From assembly GCF_003352045.1 (NCBI RefSeq), contig NZ_CP025815.1:4154001-4218000 (forward strand): a stretch of DNA of 64,000 bases, given 5' to 3'. Below, in pieces: positions 19,242-28,094 of this stretch (position 1 is the first letter of the stretch; each line of letters opens with the position of its first letter). Position numbers and translations under genes: made by a program. The stretch is from Sulfitobacter sp. JL08 (GTDB taxonomy: Bacteria > Pseudomonadota > Alphaproteobacteria > Rhodobacterales > Rhodobacteraceae). The notes below the pieces were generated by a model. The model made no database searches, was not told the DNA's origin, and worked only from the letters and a program-made list of their open reading frames with translations.

Positions 19242-19862
19242 TTATCCTTTCAGGCGGGCATCGCCGCCGTCATTTCTTCGCAGGCCCTTAAGCCTTTGCG
19301 CTTCCTCTACTACACGCGACGTGAGTCCACCAGAGGCGAGCGCTGCATGTATCACAGTTTGGCGTCCGAATGCCAAACCCAATTCACCGGCTGTCAGCCA
19401 GCCGATATATGTCCCAAAGTGCGGCGTGCTCAGTTTCGATTTTCCGCGCCCCGATCCGTCTATTGCCTGGATCAGAACCTGCGCTTCTTCCTTGATCAGC
19501 CAGTCCTTGACCTTTTCATATCCGGCCACCGCGTGGCCTGATTTGCGTGACAAGCTTAACAAATCGACAACGCGTCGTACCAAAAGCGCTTCAACAAGGT
19601 CTGCAAACCCTTCAGGCACCTGCACCGCCTGCCTTGCCGCCTTGGCGAACAGCTTTTTATCAACTGCTTTTTGCAAAGCCAACCGATCTGCCGCAACCCA
19701 GATACCGCGACCGGGCAGTTTGCCGGCAATGTCCGGCACGATCTGATCGTCAGGCCCCACCACAAAGCGGATCAGGCCGAACTTCGGCTGCACCTCGCCC
19801 GTGGCAATGCACTTGCGTTCAGGACCTTCAGATCGGTCTTTCGAGGCGCCACCGCGTCCCAT
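19242..19862 (-). CDS. YlxR-family RNA-binding protein with L7Ae-like domain
   Basis: A 206-residue protein in the nusA-infB operon. The N-terminal half is a YlxR (DUF448) domain with ERKCIATGE and the LPGRGIWVAADR block, and the C-terminal part resembles the L7Ae/YbxF RNA-binding fold (GHAVAGYEKVKDWL, QVLIQAIDGSGRGKSKL). It probably binds structured RNA during transcription or ribosome assembly. The ATG at 19862 is chosen over upstream in-frame sequence because it follows the nusA stop (19885) and precedes the conserved domain. There is no clear ribosome-binding site; a hairpin covering the nusA stop lies just upstream, which suggests coupled translation. Confidence 0.85.
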   Translation of the reverse strand: MGRGGASKDRSEGPERKCIATGEVQPKFGLIRFVVGPDDQIVPDIAGKLPGRGIWVAADRLALQKAVDKKLFAKAARQAVQVPEGFADLVEALLVRRVVDLLSLSRKSGHAVAGYEKVKDWLIKEEAQVLIQAIDGSGRGKSKLSTPHFGTYIGWLTAGELGLAFGRQTVIHAALASGGLTSRVVEEAQRLKGLRRNDGGDARLKG

Positions 19863-19872
19863 GTGCGTGCCA

Positions 19873-19894
19873 CGAGGCCTGAAATCAGGCCTCG
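19873..19894 (-). other. Perfect hairpin spanning the nusA stop codon
   Basis: CGAGGCCTGA and TCAGGCCTCG form a perfect 10-bp inverted repeat separated by two A residues. The repeat contains the nusA stop (19885-19887) and ends 10 nt before the ylxR ATG. It could be opened by ribosomes finishing nusA, linking ylxR translation to that of nusA. There is no U-run, so termination is unlikely. Confidence 0.55.
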
Positions 19895-21519
19895 CTCTCC
19901 TCGGCAAACACGTTTGCGTCCGGATCGGATTCGCCGTCTTCCTCGCCTGCCTTTTCAAGTTCTGCCGGGTCAACCCACCCAAGCATGACCCGTGCGGTCA
20001 TGACCAGATGCTGCGCCTCTTCAAGGGACATATCGAATGCTTCCAGCAAGCCATCGTCTTTTACGCGCTCACCATCTACCGTGGTCCAGCCGCCGGCCAG
20101 TTCCCAATCCGCACAGGTGGCGAAATCTTCCAGCGTTTTAACGCCATCATTCGCCAACGCCTCAATCATCTGGGGTGTCAGACCCTCAAATTCAACCAGG
20201 CTGTCTTCGACGCCCAGCGCACGGGCATTTTCCAGTGCGGCCTTGTTTTGCGCCTCAAGAACGTCGCGGGCACGCGCCTGCAGCTCATTGGCTGTGTCTT
20301 CGTCGACACCGTCAATCACCAGCAGTTCGTCAACTTCGACATAGGCCACTTCTTCCAGATTGGTGAAACCTTCCGACACCAGCAACTGGGCAAAGAATTC
20401 GTCCAGATCCAGATTGTCCATGAACAGTTTGGTCCGCAGTTCAAACTCGGCCTGACGGCGCGCGCTTTCCTGTTCCTCGGTCATGATGTCGATATCCAGA
20501 CCCGTCAGCTGGCTGGCAAGACGCACGTTCTGGCCACGGCGGCCAATGGCAAGGCTCAGCTGTTCTTCGGGTACGACCACTTCGATCTTTCCGGCTTCTT
20601 CATCCAGAACAACCTTGGACACTTCGGCGGGCTGCAAGGCATTCACAAGGAAAGTCGGCTGGTCTTCGTTCCACGGAATGATATCGATCTTTTCGCCCTG
20701 CAATTCGTTTACAACGGCCTGAACGCGGCTGCCGCGCATACCGACGCAGGCACCAACCGGGTCAATCGAGTTGTCATACGAGATCACCGCGATCTTGGCG
20801 CGCGAACCCGGATCACGGGCAACCGCCTTGATCTCGATGATGCCGTCATAGATTTCCGGCACTTCCATCTTGAACAGTTCCGCCATGAATTCGGGGGCAG
20901 TGCGGCTCAGGAAAATCTGCGGCCCGCGCTGCTCGCGGCGCACATCCTTGATATAGACGCGGATACGGTCGTTCGGGCGATACGATTCGCGCCCGATTTT
21001 TTCATTACGGCGCAGAATCGCTTCGCCCGCACCAACATCCACGATGACGTTGCCATATTCTTCGCGCTTGACCAGACCATTGATGATGGTGCCCGCGCGA
21101 TCCTTGAATTCCTCGTACTGGCGATCACGTTCGGCTTCGCGCACTTTCTGCAGGATAACCTGCTTTGCCGATTGCGCCGCGATCCGTCCCATTTCAACGG
21201 GGGGAACTTCCTCGACGAAAGTATCGCCCACTTTGGGATCGTCCATATACTGCTTGGCCTGCTCGACAGTGAATTCGGCCTGATAGTTTTCCAGCTCTTC
21301 GTCTTCCACAACGGTGCGCACGCGGGTGAATGTGGCTTTGCCGGTCTTGCGGTCGATATGAACACGAATGTCCATTTCCGCGCCATAGCGGGACTTGGCG
21401 GCGCGGGCCAGGGATTCTTCCATCGCTTCGACGACCAGACCGGGATCGATCATCTTTTCGCGGGCCACGGCCTCGGCGGTTTGCAACAGCTCAAGCTGGT
21501 TTGCGGATGTAATGGCCAT
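19885..21519 (-). CDS. nusA: Transcription termination/antitermination factor NusA
   Basis: RNA polymerase-associated factor for pausing, termination and antitermination. The 544 residues show the N-terminal polymerase-binding domain (SANQLELLQTAEAVAREK), an S1 region near residues 135-200, two KH domains (including GACVGMRGSRVQAVVNEL and LAIGRRGQNVRLASQLTG), and a C-terminal region with helix-hairpin-helix-type acidic repeats (VEFEGLTPQMIEALAND), ending in an acidic tail. Its ATG overlaps the rimP stop by one base (TGATG), so translation is coupled. NusA itself could act on the attenuator-like leader of this operon. Confidence 0.97.
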   Translation of the reverse strand: MAITSANQLELLQTAEAVAREKMIDPGLVVEAMEESLARAAKSRYGAEMDIRVHIDRKTGKATFTRVRTVVEDEELENYQAEFTVEQAKQYMDDPKVGDTFVEEVPPVEMGRIAAQSAKQVILQKVREAERDRQYEEFKDRAGTIINGLVKREEYGNVIVDVGAGEAILRRNEKIGRESYRPNDRIRVYIKDVRREQRGPQIFLSRTAPEFMAELFKMEVPEIYDGIIEIKAVARDPGSRAKIAVISYDNSIDPVGACVGMRGSRVQAVVNELQGEKIDIIPWNEDQPTFLVNALQPAEVSKVVLDEEAGKIEVVVPEEQLSLAIGRRGQNVRLASQLTGLDIDIMTEEQESARRQAEFELRTKLFMDNLDLDEFFAQLLVSEGFTNLEEVAYVEVDELLVIDGVDEDTANELQARARDVLEAQNKAALENARALGVEDSLVEFEGLTPQMIEALANDGVKTLEDFATCADWELAGGWTTVDGERVKDDGLLEAFDMSLEEAQHLVMTARVMLGWVDPAELEKAGEEDGESDPDANVFAEESEA

Positions 21520-22118
21520 CAGTTGTTCTCCACAGATTGTTCGGTCGTGTCGTCCGTATCGGACGTTTCATTGACCACTTCATCAAAATCATCTTCGTTC
21601 AAAGCGCCCGACGCTTTGCGCTGGCGCAGCATTTCCTTGATCAGGTCATCCGTCAGCACCAGCTTGGCATCTACCAGCCAGTCAAATTGCAGGCCGATCG
21701 TGCCTTCTTCAATGTTGATCAAAACCTCTTCGCCCTCGACACCTGCCAGCGTCCCTTTGAAGCGGCGGCGGCCGTCAATCAGATCGGCGGTTTCGATCTT
21801 GGCCTCGTAGCCTTCGAACATCTCGAAATCCTTGAGGCGGGTCAGGGGCCGGTCGATACCCGGGCTAGAGACTTCCAAAGTATAGGCATCCAGTATCGGA
21901 TCCTCGACATCCAGAACCGCGCTGACCTCCTGACTGATCTTGGCGCAATCATCGACTTCGATCCCGCCTTGCGGCCGGTCTGCCATGATCTGCAATGTGC
22001 TTTCCTTGCCCGACATCAGCCGGACGCGCACCAGTTCATACCCCATGTCTTCGATCACGGGGGTGATGATCTCGGCCATCCGGCGGTCCATCGCAGCTTT
22101 GGCAATCAAATCGTTTGT
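21519..22118 (-). CDS. rimP: Ribosome maturation factor RimP
   Basis: Small-subunit assembly factor acting before S12 and S19 join. The 199 residues carry the RimP N-domain ([36 protein letters not shown] with SSPGIDRPL following) and an SH3-like C-terminal domain ([15 protein letters not shown]). The C-terminus has a longer acidic, Thr-rich tail than usual. ATG at 22118 is used; a GTG five codons upstream is buried beside the terminator-like U-run at 22134-22140. First gene of the rimP-nusA-ylxR-infB operon. Confidence 0.93.
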   Translation of the reverse strand, partial: TNDLIAKAAMDRRMAEIITPVIEDMGYELVRVRLMSGKESTLQIMADRPQGGIEVDDCAKISQEVSAVLDVEDPILDAYTLEVSSPGIDRPLTRLKDFEMFEGYEAKIETADLIDGRRRFKGTLAGVEGEEVLINIEEGTIGLQFDWLVDAKLVLTDDLIKEMLRQRKASGALNEDDFDEVVNETSDTDDTTEQSVENN

Positions 22119-22133
22119 CATTTTTCCAAGCAC

Positions 22134-22156
22134 AAAAAAACGGGCGCGCGGCCCGT
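22134..22156 (-). terminator. Terminator/attenuator hairpin in the rimP leader
   Basis: Reading the minus strand, ACGGGC (22156-22151) pairs with GCCCGT (22145-22140) around CGCGC, followed by seven T in total. The U-run ends about 15 nt before the rimP ATG. It lies downstream of the promoter at 22211-22239, so it sits inside the rimP leader as an attenuator would. It could equally end transcripts from the upstream binding-protein gene. Confidence 0.7.
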
Positions 22157-22210
22157 TACATCGTTTCGGTGGGCACCGGGTTTGGACCCCAGCGCGCCGC
22201 TGTTGATAGG

Positions 22211-22239
22211 GATATACGGATGTCAGCGCGGTTCTGCAA
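22211..22239 (-). promoter_or_regulatory. Putative sigma-70 promoter of the rimP-nusA-infB operon
   Basis: On the minus strand TTGCAG (22239-22234) and TATATC (22216-22211) are spaced by exactly 17 nt. Initiation near 22204 would give a leader of about 85 nt that carries the terminator-like hairpin at 22134-22156 and a GGCGCGC segment (22192-22198) able to pair with part of that hairpin. Confidence 0.5.
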
Positions 22240-22263
22240 GGGGCAACAAAACCATTGGCGCTT

Positions 22264-23145
22264 TTAGGTCAGCCACCAACGCTCGGCCATGCGGTAATTG
22301 TCCAGCGGCCATCTTGTGCCGGACGCGTCGGACATGGCCAGCGATGCCTCAACCCGGACCGCGAATTGGTGAACGATCTTCACGGCGTCGCCTGTTCCGG
22401 TCAATCCGGACGGGTCAATCTGGTCCGCCACATCGACATACCCGCCTTCCAGCGCCTGCGCGCGAACCCGTGCATCCGGAACCGACGTGAATTCAACAGT
22501 CTCGAACCAGCCGGATTTGCCATCCTTGTAATGTTCTTCGACCCGCACGCCCAGAAACTGGCGACCCGGCAGAAACTTTTTCACCCGGTAAAGCCCGGTT
22601 CCAACGCCGGCTTTCACCGCCGCTTCGGTTTCGTGCGCGGGGTAAATAACCAAGCTTGGGTCAGACAAGAGAAACGGGAAATCCGCGTTGCTGCGGGCAA
22701 GCACGATTCTGACACAGGCGGGCCCTGCCACCTGAATTTCCGTCACGTCCTGCAACAACCCATTCCGGCGATGGCGCTGAACAGAGGCGACAACATCAAC
22801 GGCCCCGAACGGAATGCCATTGTGAAACACCGCATCTTCGCGCAGATCAAATATCCATTCGCGCGCGTCGGCACTGCCTGTCCAGCGCGTGGCCAGTTCA
22901 CCGCGCAATGTGCCTTTGGCCGCAATTTCGGTCAGCGTATCAAATACAGCGCCCTGTGCCGCAGCCCGCATGAACAGGCCCGGATTCGGTTCGCCCCACA
23001 TGTCGCCCCGGCTTGCACCCGAAAGGGCGGCACGCAAACGTCCACCCGGTTGCGGCCCGGTTCCGGCCGCCGACACCCCGGTTGCGGCCAGCAATGCGGC
23101 GGCTGCGCCCGAAGTGAAAAGCGCACGGCGATCAACGGTACTCAT
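22264..23145 (-). CDS. Short peptide-type ABC substrate-binding protein
   Basis: A 293-residue member of the family 5 (DppA/OppA-like) extracellular solute-binding proteins, which are normally about 500 residues. The N-terminus [20 protein letters not shown] is a possible twin-arginine-like signal. Domain I features are clear: [51 protein letters not shown]. The sequence then runs to a family-type C-terminal tail [12 protein letters not shown], so the central lobe seems to be missing. No permease or ATPase is adjacent. Its ATG overlaps the pip stop (ATGA), so it is co-translated with an aminopeptidase. It may be a binding protein reduced to another use, or a decaying gene. Confidence 0.75.
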   Translation of the reverse strand: MSTVDRRALFTSGAAAALLAATGVSAAGTGPQPGGRLRAALSGASRGDMWGEPNPGLFMRAAAQGAVFDTLTEIAAKGTLRGELATRWTGSADAREWIFDLREDAVFHNGIPFGAVDVVASVQRHRRNGLLQDVTEIQVAGPACVRIVLARSNADFPFLLSDPSLVIYPAHETEAAVKAGVGTGLYRVKKFLPGRQFLGVRVEEHYKDGKSGWFETVEFTSVPDARVRAQALEGGYVDVADQIDPSGLTGTGDAVKIVHQFAVRVEASLAMSDASGTRWPLDNYRMAERWWLT

Positions 23146-24113
23146 TCTTCGGCAATCCCGTCCATAACACGCACCAGTTCGGCGCTGATACCCGGCTCTG
23201 ACAGCGCGTGCCCGGCATTGCGCACCATTTTCAAATCAGCAGCGGGCCAGCGTTCGGCAAGTGCCCACGCCGAATGCGGCGGGCAGATCATATCGTATCT
23301 GCCTTGCACGATATAGCCCGGAATATGGGCGATTCTGTCCATGTGCGCGAGAATTTGGCCATCAAACTCCAGAAAACCTGCGTTTATGAAATAGTGATTC
23401 TCCAATCGGGCAAACGCACGGGCGTAATCTCCGGGGCTTTCGCCTGCCGATCCCGACGAATGGATCGAGGCCAATGCGTTTTCCCAGGCGGACCATGCGC
23501 GCGCGAATTGCGTTTCCGTACCAAGATCGCCGGAAAACAGCCTTCGGTGGTAGGCTGTAATCATGTCGTCCTGCTCGGCTTTGGGGATAAGAGATGCGAA
23601 ACGCGACCAGGTTTCCGGCCAGAATGCGCCCGCGCCACCGCCATAGAACCAGTCCAGTTCGCGCTGTGTCATCAGGAAAACACCGCGCAGTACAAGCTGT
23701 GCAACCCTTACGGGGTGGGTCTGGGCATAAATCAGGGCAAGGGTCGCGCCCCAGCTGCCACCAAATACGATCCATGACGTGATACCCAGATCCTCGCGGA
23801 TCCGTTCGATATCGGCCACCAGATGCCATGTGGTGTTATCCTTGACCGATGCGTGCGGGCGCGACCGTCCACATCCGCGCTGATCGAAAAGAACAACACG
23901 ATAGATTTTGGGATCGAAATACCGCCGCATGGCCGGGCTGCAGCCCCCGCCCGGACCGCCGTGCAGAACAACAACCGGAATGCCGTTCGGGTTGCCGCAC
24001 TGTTCGACATAAATCAGATGGCCGTCGCCCATATCCATCATCCGCTGATCGAACGGGTCGATCGGAGGATACAGATATTGCACTGCGCGCTTTTGATCCA
24101 AGAATTTGTCCAT
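23142..24113 (-). CDS. pip: Prolyl aminopeptidase
   Basis: Alpha/beta-hydrolase (peptidase family S33) that releases N-terminal proline from peptides. The 323 residues show the oxyanion region [26 protein letters not shown], and the nucleophile elbow [10 protein letters not shown] with Ser at about residue 116; the C-terminal His is in [12 protein letters not shown]. The preceding [10 protein letters not shown] supplies the Asp. It has the length and motif set of proline iminopeptidases. It is divergent from ubiG and coupled by a 4-nt overlap to the short peptide-binding protein downstream, which suggests a peptide-related role for both. Confidence 0.93.
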   Translation of the reverse strand: MDKFLDQKRAVQYLYPPIDPFDQRMMDMGDGHLIYVEQCGNPNGIPVVVLHGGPGGGCSPAMRRYFDPKIYRVVLFDQRGCGRSRPHASVKDNTTWHLVADIERIREDLGITSWIVFGGSWGATLALIYAQTHPVRVAQLVLRGVFLMTQRELDWFYGGGAGAFWPETWSRFASLIPKAEQDDMITAYHRRLFSGDLGTETQFARAWSAWENALASIHSSGSAGESPGDYARAFARLENHYFINAGFLEFDGQILAHMDRIAHIPGYIVQGRYDMICPPHSAWALAERWPAADLKMVRNAGHALSEPGISAELVRVMDGIAEE

Positions 24114-24162
24114 TACTGACCTATATAACGCTCGTGACCCACAAGAGCATATGGAGACCAGA

Positions 24163-24909
24163 ATGCAAGCGCCTCAGAGCACAGTTGATCCGGCCGAGAT
24201 CGCCAAATTCGAAGCAATGGCGGCAGAGTGGTGGGACCCGAAAGGGAAATTCAAGCCGTTGCATATGCTTAATCCCTGCCGGCTGGACTATATTACATCC
24301 CAGATTGCGGGCGAGTTTGATCGCGATCTGAAAACGATCAGGCCGTTCAAAGGATTGCGTATTCTGGATATCGGTTGTGGCGGCGGGTTGTTATCGGAAC
24401 CGATGGCGCGCCTTGGGGCCACGGTTGTGGGTGCAGATGCGGCCGAGCGCAATATTCCTGTGGCCCGTGTTCACGCCGAACAATCCGGTCTGGACATTGA
24501 TTATCGTCACACAACAGCCGAAGCGATGGCCGCCGCGGGCGAGCAATTCGATGTCGTTCTGAATATGGAGGTTGTCGAACATGTGGAAGGACCGCTGGCA
24601 TACCTGACCGCGTGCCAGACCCTTTTGAAACCGGGTGGATTGCACATCTGCTCCACCCTGAACCGCAATCCGAAATCATTCATGATGGCCATAATCGGCG
24701 CGGAACACGTCATGCGCTGGTTGCCGAAGGGTACGCATGAATGGTCAAAATTCATCACCCCAGATGAGCTTTTTGCTTTGCTCGAAAAATCCGGTGTCAC
24801 GCCCGTGGATCGCAAGGGATTTGTTTTCAATCCGATCAGCTGGAGTTGGTCATTGTCTGATCGCGACTTAAGCGTGAACTACGTGACCGCCAGTATAAAA
24901 CCGGCCTGA
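24163..24909 (+). CDS. ubiG: Ubiquinone biosynthesis O-methyltransferase UbiG
   Basis: SAM-dependent enzyme performing the two O-methylations of ubiquinone synthesis. The 248 residues include the [18 protein letters not shown] block diagnostic for UbiG, the SAM-binding motif [19 protein letters not shown] at about residues 67-85, and [11 protein letters not shown]. The ATG at 24163 ([10 protein letters not shown]) follows GGAGACCAGA; in-frame starts at 24106 and 24151 would add residues not expected at this N-terminus. It is divergent from pip, with under 50 nt between the starts. Confidence 0.95.
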   Translation: MQAPQSTVDPAEIAKFEAMAAEWWDPKGKFKPLHMLNPCRLDYITSQIAGEFDRDLKTIRPFKGLRILDIGCGGGLLSEPMARLGATVVGADAAERNIPVARVHAEQSGLDIDYRHTTAEAMAAAGEQFDVVLNMEVVEHVEGPLAYLTACQTLLKPGGLHICSTLNRNPKSFMMAIIGAEHVMRWLPKGTHEWSKFITPDELFALLEKSGVTPVDRKGFVFNPISWSWSLSDRDLSVNYVTASIKPA

Positions 24910-24916
24910 ACAGGCT

Positions 24917-25354
24917 CTAACCCTCAAGTTTCGAGCGCATTTCCCGCAGGATGGGAACGGTCGCCTTGACCTTGTCGCTGCCAAGGGATCCAACCATTTC
25001 CTGAATAAGCGGCGTGATCGCCGACAGGGCCTGATCGCGCGCCCGGCGCCCTGCCGGGCTGATCGCAACCATTTTGCGGCGCGCATCATCCCAATCGGGG
25101 CGGATATGGATGTATCCGGCCCATTCCAGTTTGTTCAGCGTATTTGTCATTGCGCCGCGGGTAACGTGGAATTGGTCTGCCAGTTGCGCAGGGCTGCGTT
25201 CGTCGCTGATCCATGCCAGCGCATTCAGAACCGAGAAATGCGAAATTTCCATGCCCTTGGGCAACACGCGGCTTAGCCGGTTTCGCAACAACTGGTCAAC
25301 GGTCAGGATTTCACTGACAAGAGTCACCGCAAGGGCATTGTTTTCTTCGGTCAT
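24917..25354 (-). CDS. MarR-family transcriptional regulator
   Basis: A 145-residue winged-helix regulator. The DNA-binding core reads RSPAQLADQFHVTRGAMTNTLNKLEWAGYI, followed by the wing HIRPDWDDARRKMVAISPAGRR, the standard MarR pattern. Its start overlaps the nitrilase-family gene stop (ATGA), making it the last gene of comF-grxC-nitrilase-marR. It is likely a dimeric repressor, possibly of its own operon; the ligand and target sites are unknown and I saw no convincing palindrome in the adjacent gaps. Confidence 0.9.
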   Translation of the reverse strand: MTEENNALAVTLVSEILTVDQLLRNRLSRVLPKGMEISHFSVLNALAWISDERSPAQLADQFHVTRGAMTNTLNKLEWAGYIHIRPDWDDARRKMVAISPAGRRARDQALSAITPLIQEMVGSLGSDKVKATVPILREMRSKLEG

Positions 25355-26184
25355 TCTGGTCCGTCAAAGGGTCGGATATGGGTAAGCGACATAACGCGCT
25401 TACGTGCTTTTGCCACCTCTGACATATCAAAATCAACCATGTGCACGCCCGGTTCTGTCCCGGCATCCAGCAAAACCTCGCCCCACGGCGCGATTACCAT
25501 CGAATGGCCGTGTGTTGTTCGCGACTTTCCAACAGTGGCTTTATGCGTGCCGGTTTGCGCCGGTGCCATCACAAAACACCCGTTTTCGATCGCGCGGGAC
25601 CGCAAAAGTGATTCCCAGTGCGCCTTGCCGGTCACATGCGAAAACGCAGCCGGCACCGTCAGGATGTTGGCACCCGCCAACGCCAGTTTCTGATAAAGAT
25701 GGGGAAACCGGATATCGTAACAGATCGTCATACCGATCGTCGCAAACGGCGTCTGTGCCAGAACGGCCCTTTCGCCCGGGCGATACCCATCTGATTCGCG
25801 ATAGGTTTCTTCTGGTGTCACCTGAACGTCGAACATATGGATTTTGTCATATTGCGCCTGAATGCGGCCGTCGGGATCGATCAGGAAGGACCGGTTCGCA
25901 AACCGCCCGTCCGGATCATCTGTTTTCAGCCCAAGTGATCCGATCAACAGCCATATACCCAACGCACCAGCCTGTGATTGCAGCGCCGCCAGCGTTGGAT
26001 CGTTCTGCTGCGAACACAAAACCGTCTGTTGGTGCGAACGACTGGCGGAAACGCAATTCGTGACTTCGGGTGTCAGTACAAACCGGGCGCCCTGCGCGGC
26101 GGCCTCTGCCACAAAGGCTTGCGTTTCAATCAGGTTTTCTGCCGGATCGTCGCTTGAGTTCAACTGGATAAGGCCCGCTTTCAT
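25351..26184 (-). CDS. Carbon-nitrogen hydrolase (Nit1/omega-amidase type)
   Basis: A 277-residue nitrilase-superfamily enzyme. The catalytic triad is visible as Glu in FVLTPEVTN, Lys in YDKIHMFDV and Cys in MTICYDIRFPHLY. The last motif is typical of the Nit1 branch, whose best known member hydrolyses deaminated glutathione. That function fits the adjoining glutaredoxin gene, though the assignment is inference. It overlaps grxC and marR by 4 nt each (ATGA), so the three are translated as one operon. Confidence 0.9.
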   Translation of the reverse strand: MKAGLIQLNSSDDPAENLIETQAFVAEAAAQGARFVLTPEVTNCVSASRSHQQTVLCSQQNDPTLAALQSQAGALGIWLLIGSLGLKTDDPDGRFANRSFLIDPDGRIQAQYDKIHMFDVQVTPEETYRESDGYRPGERAVLAQTPFATIGMTICYDIRFPHLYQKLALAGANILTVPAAFSHVTGKAHWESLLRSRAIENGCFVMAPAQTGTHKATVGKSRTTHGHSMVIAPWGEVLLDAGTEPGVHMVDFDMSEVAKARKRVMSLTHIRPFDGPE

Positions 26185-26441
26185 GACACCGCCAACAACG
26201 CGTCCAGCTTGCCCGCCCGTTCCAGCGCATAAAGATCATCACATCCACCGACATGAATATCGCCGACAAAAATCTGCGGGACGGTGCGGCCACCCTGGGC
26301 GCGCTGCACCATTTCTGCGCGCCGCTCGGGATGGGCGCTTATGTTCACTTCACTAAAGTTTACGCCCTTTTGGGACAGCAGGCGTTTGGCGGCATGACAA
26401 AAGCCGCAGGTCGGCGATGTATAAATTTCGACTGGTTGCAT
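26181..26441 (-). CDS. grxC: Glutaredoxin 3
   Basis: Small thiol-disulfide oxidoreductase using glutathione. The 86 residues show the dithiol active site CGFC at residues 12-15 (rather than the classical CPYC), the cis-Pro block GGRTVPQIFVGDIHVGGCDDL, and GrxC length. The ATG at 26441 follows GAAAGGCCAGATC; an in-frame TTG at 26456 is less likely. Overlaps the following nitrilase-family gene by 4 nt. Redox potential may differ from E. coli Grx3 because of the altered active-site dipeptide. Confidence 0.93.
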   Translation of the reverse strand: MQPVEIYTSPTCGFCHAAKRLLSQKGVNFSEVNISAHPERRAEMVQRAQGGRTVPQIFVGDIHVGGCDDLYALERAGKLDALLAVS

Positions 26442-26475
26442 GATCTGGCCTTTCAACTAATCCGTTGTCAGGCAT

Positions 26476-27207
26476 TTAGGCATCCTTTGCAACGCGTGCC
26501 AGTGCCAACACACAAACGTCACCCGCACCGGCACGCTGGCACGCCTCGGTCGCGGCGGCAAAGGTTGCGCCCGATGTCATCACATCGTCAACCAGCACGA
26601 TCTTGCGGTTCTTGATCAGGTTTTTACGCTTCGGATGGATACGGATCGCATTCTGCAACATCTCGAATCTCTGCTCTCTGCCCAATCCTTCCAAAGATTT
26701 GGTGGCCACCGTCCGCACCAACAAATCGGGGCAGACTTCCATGCCGGTTTCCCGCGCCAGTGCACGCGTTAGCAATGCAGACTGATTGTAACGCCGTTTC
26801 AGCAAACGCCGCCAATGTAACGGCACCGGCACCAACAGGGTGTCGTGATCAAAAATGTCCCGCCCTGCCGCAATCAGCCACAAAGCTGCAGGGCGCGCGA
26901 TATCGGCGCGATCACCGTGCTTCAGCGCCAGAACCATTTTGCGCCCTGTGTCATTATACGCCAATGCCGCACGCCCTTTGCGCCATGGCCGGGCAATCAC
27001 AAGGCAATCATCGCAATGCAGGGCGTCCTGGCCCTGCTCTCCCGCAAACGGCACGCCGCACGTGTCACAGATGGTGCCCCCGATAAAGGACGTATCTCGC
27101 CAGCACGACCCGCACAGCCCGAAATCACTCTCGACCATGGCGCCGCACCCTATGCAGCGCGGCGGATACAAAAGCTTCAGTGCCGTTTGAAACTTGCCAT
27201 CCGCCAT
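26476..27207 (-). CDS. ComF-family protein (zinc ribbon plus phosphoribosyltransferase)
   Basis: A 243-residue protein with an N-terminal double zinc ribbon (CIGCGAMVESDFGLCGSC, later CDTCG and CDDC) and a phosphoribosyltransferase-fold domain bearing the PRPP-binding loop VLVDDVMTSGATF. In naturally transformable bacteria ComF acts in DNA uptake or processing after entry; in other species the function is unclear. The start at 27207 is only 15 nt from the divergent methyltransferase start, so the two genes share almost no intergenic space. First gene of the comF-grxC-nitrilase-marR operon. Confidence 0.9.
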   Translation of the reverse strand: MADGKFQTALKLLYPPRCIGCGAMVESDFGLCGSCWRDTSFIGGTICDTCGVPFAGEQGQDALHCDDCLVIARPWRKGRAALAYNDTGRKMVLALKHGDRADIARPAALWLIAAGRDIFDHDTLLVPVPLHWRRLLKRRYNQSALLTRALARETGMEVCPDLLVRTVATKSLEGLGREQRFEMLQNAIRIHPKRKNLIKNRKIVLVDDVMTSGATFAAATEACQRAGAGDVCVLALARVAKDA

Positions 27208-27221
27208 CCTAATATCCGCCC

Positions 27222-28040
27222 ATGACCAAACATTCCCCCCTGAGTGATACAGACGCACTAAGGCGCAACAGGGCGCGTGCGAACCCTGATCTTTTGTACC
27301 TGCATCACGCTGCGGCCGAGGATGTTCAGGATCGGCTAAGTCTGGTTAACAAACGCTTTACGTCGGTGGCGATTGTCACGCCGTTTCCCGAAATCTGGAA
27401 AGACGCATGGCCAGATGCGCATTTCATTCCAGACACGGAAACACTGGCGTTGCAGGTTGGCGCGCATGATCTGGTGGTTCACGGGCTGTGTCTGCATTGG
27501 TCCAACGATCCGGTCGGGCAACTGATCCAGTGCCGGCGCGCGTTGAAACCCGACGGGTTGATGATCGCAACTTTGTTTGGTGGGCAAACCCTGAATGAAT
27601 TGCGCGTCTGTCTGTCCGAAGCCGAAGTCGCGCTGACCGGGGGTTTGTCACCCCGGATCGCACCGATGGGTGAAATCCGTGACCTTGGCGCCCTGCTGCA
27701 AAGAGCAGATTTCGCATTACCGGTCGCAGATTCGACCCTGATAAAGGGCGATTATCCTTCAATGATCCACCTTATGCAGGAACTGCGGGGTATGGGTGAA
27801 GGCAATGCCCTGGCCGGTCGCACCCGCGCACCGACACGTTCAAAGCTGTTTGATCACGCCAGCACGCTCTACGCCAGACATTACGGAAATCCGCAGGGCC
27901 GGATCCTTGCAACCTTCGAATTTGTCACGCTGACGGGTTGGGCGCCCGATGAATCGCAGCAAAAACCCCTGCGACCCGGCTCTGCCCGCCAGCGTCTGGC
28001 AGATGCCCTTGCGGTTCCGGAAATAAAACTACCTGATTGA
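27222..28040 (+). CDS. Methyltransferase-fold protein, NDUFAF5/BioC-like
   Basis: A 272-residue SAM-dependent methyltransferase-type protein. The N-terminus ALRRNRARANPDLLYLHHAA, with NKRF further on, and the downstream LHWSNDPVGQLIQCRRALKPDGL are characteristic of the alphaproteobacterial relatives of NDUFAF5, the mitochondrial factor that hydroxylates an arginine of complex I. A role in complex I assembly is inferred from that family; a BioC-like role is an alternative. There is no visible ribosome-binding site and the start is 14 nt from the divergent comF start. Confidence 0.8.
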   Translation: MTKHSPLSDTDALRRNRARANPDLLYLHHAAAEDVQDRLSLVNKRFTSVAIVTPFPEIWKDAWPDAHFIPDTETLALQVGAHDLVVHGLCLHWSNDPVGQLIQCRRALKPDGLMIATLFGGQTLNELRVCLSEAEVALTGGLSPRIAPMGEIRDLGALLQRADFALPVADSTLIKGDYPSMIHLMQELRGMGEGNALAGRTRAPTRSKLFDHASTLYARHYGNPQGRILATFEFVTLTGWAPDESQQKPLRPGSARQRLADALAVPEIKLPD

Positions 28041-28094
28041 CCATCCGGGAAAACCAATTATCTCAGGCGGATTACGCCAGAACAGGAATATCAA

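Noticed and set aside
19801-21810. 669-codon open frame antisense to nusA
   Set aside because: Lies exactly against the certain nusA gene; composition rich in His, Phe and Gln as expected for an antisense frame of high-GC coding DNA.
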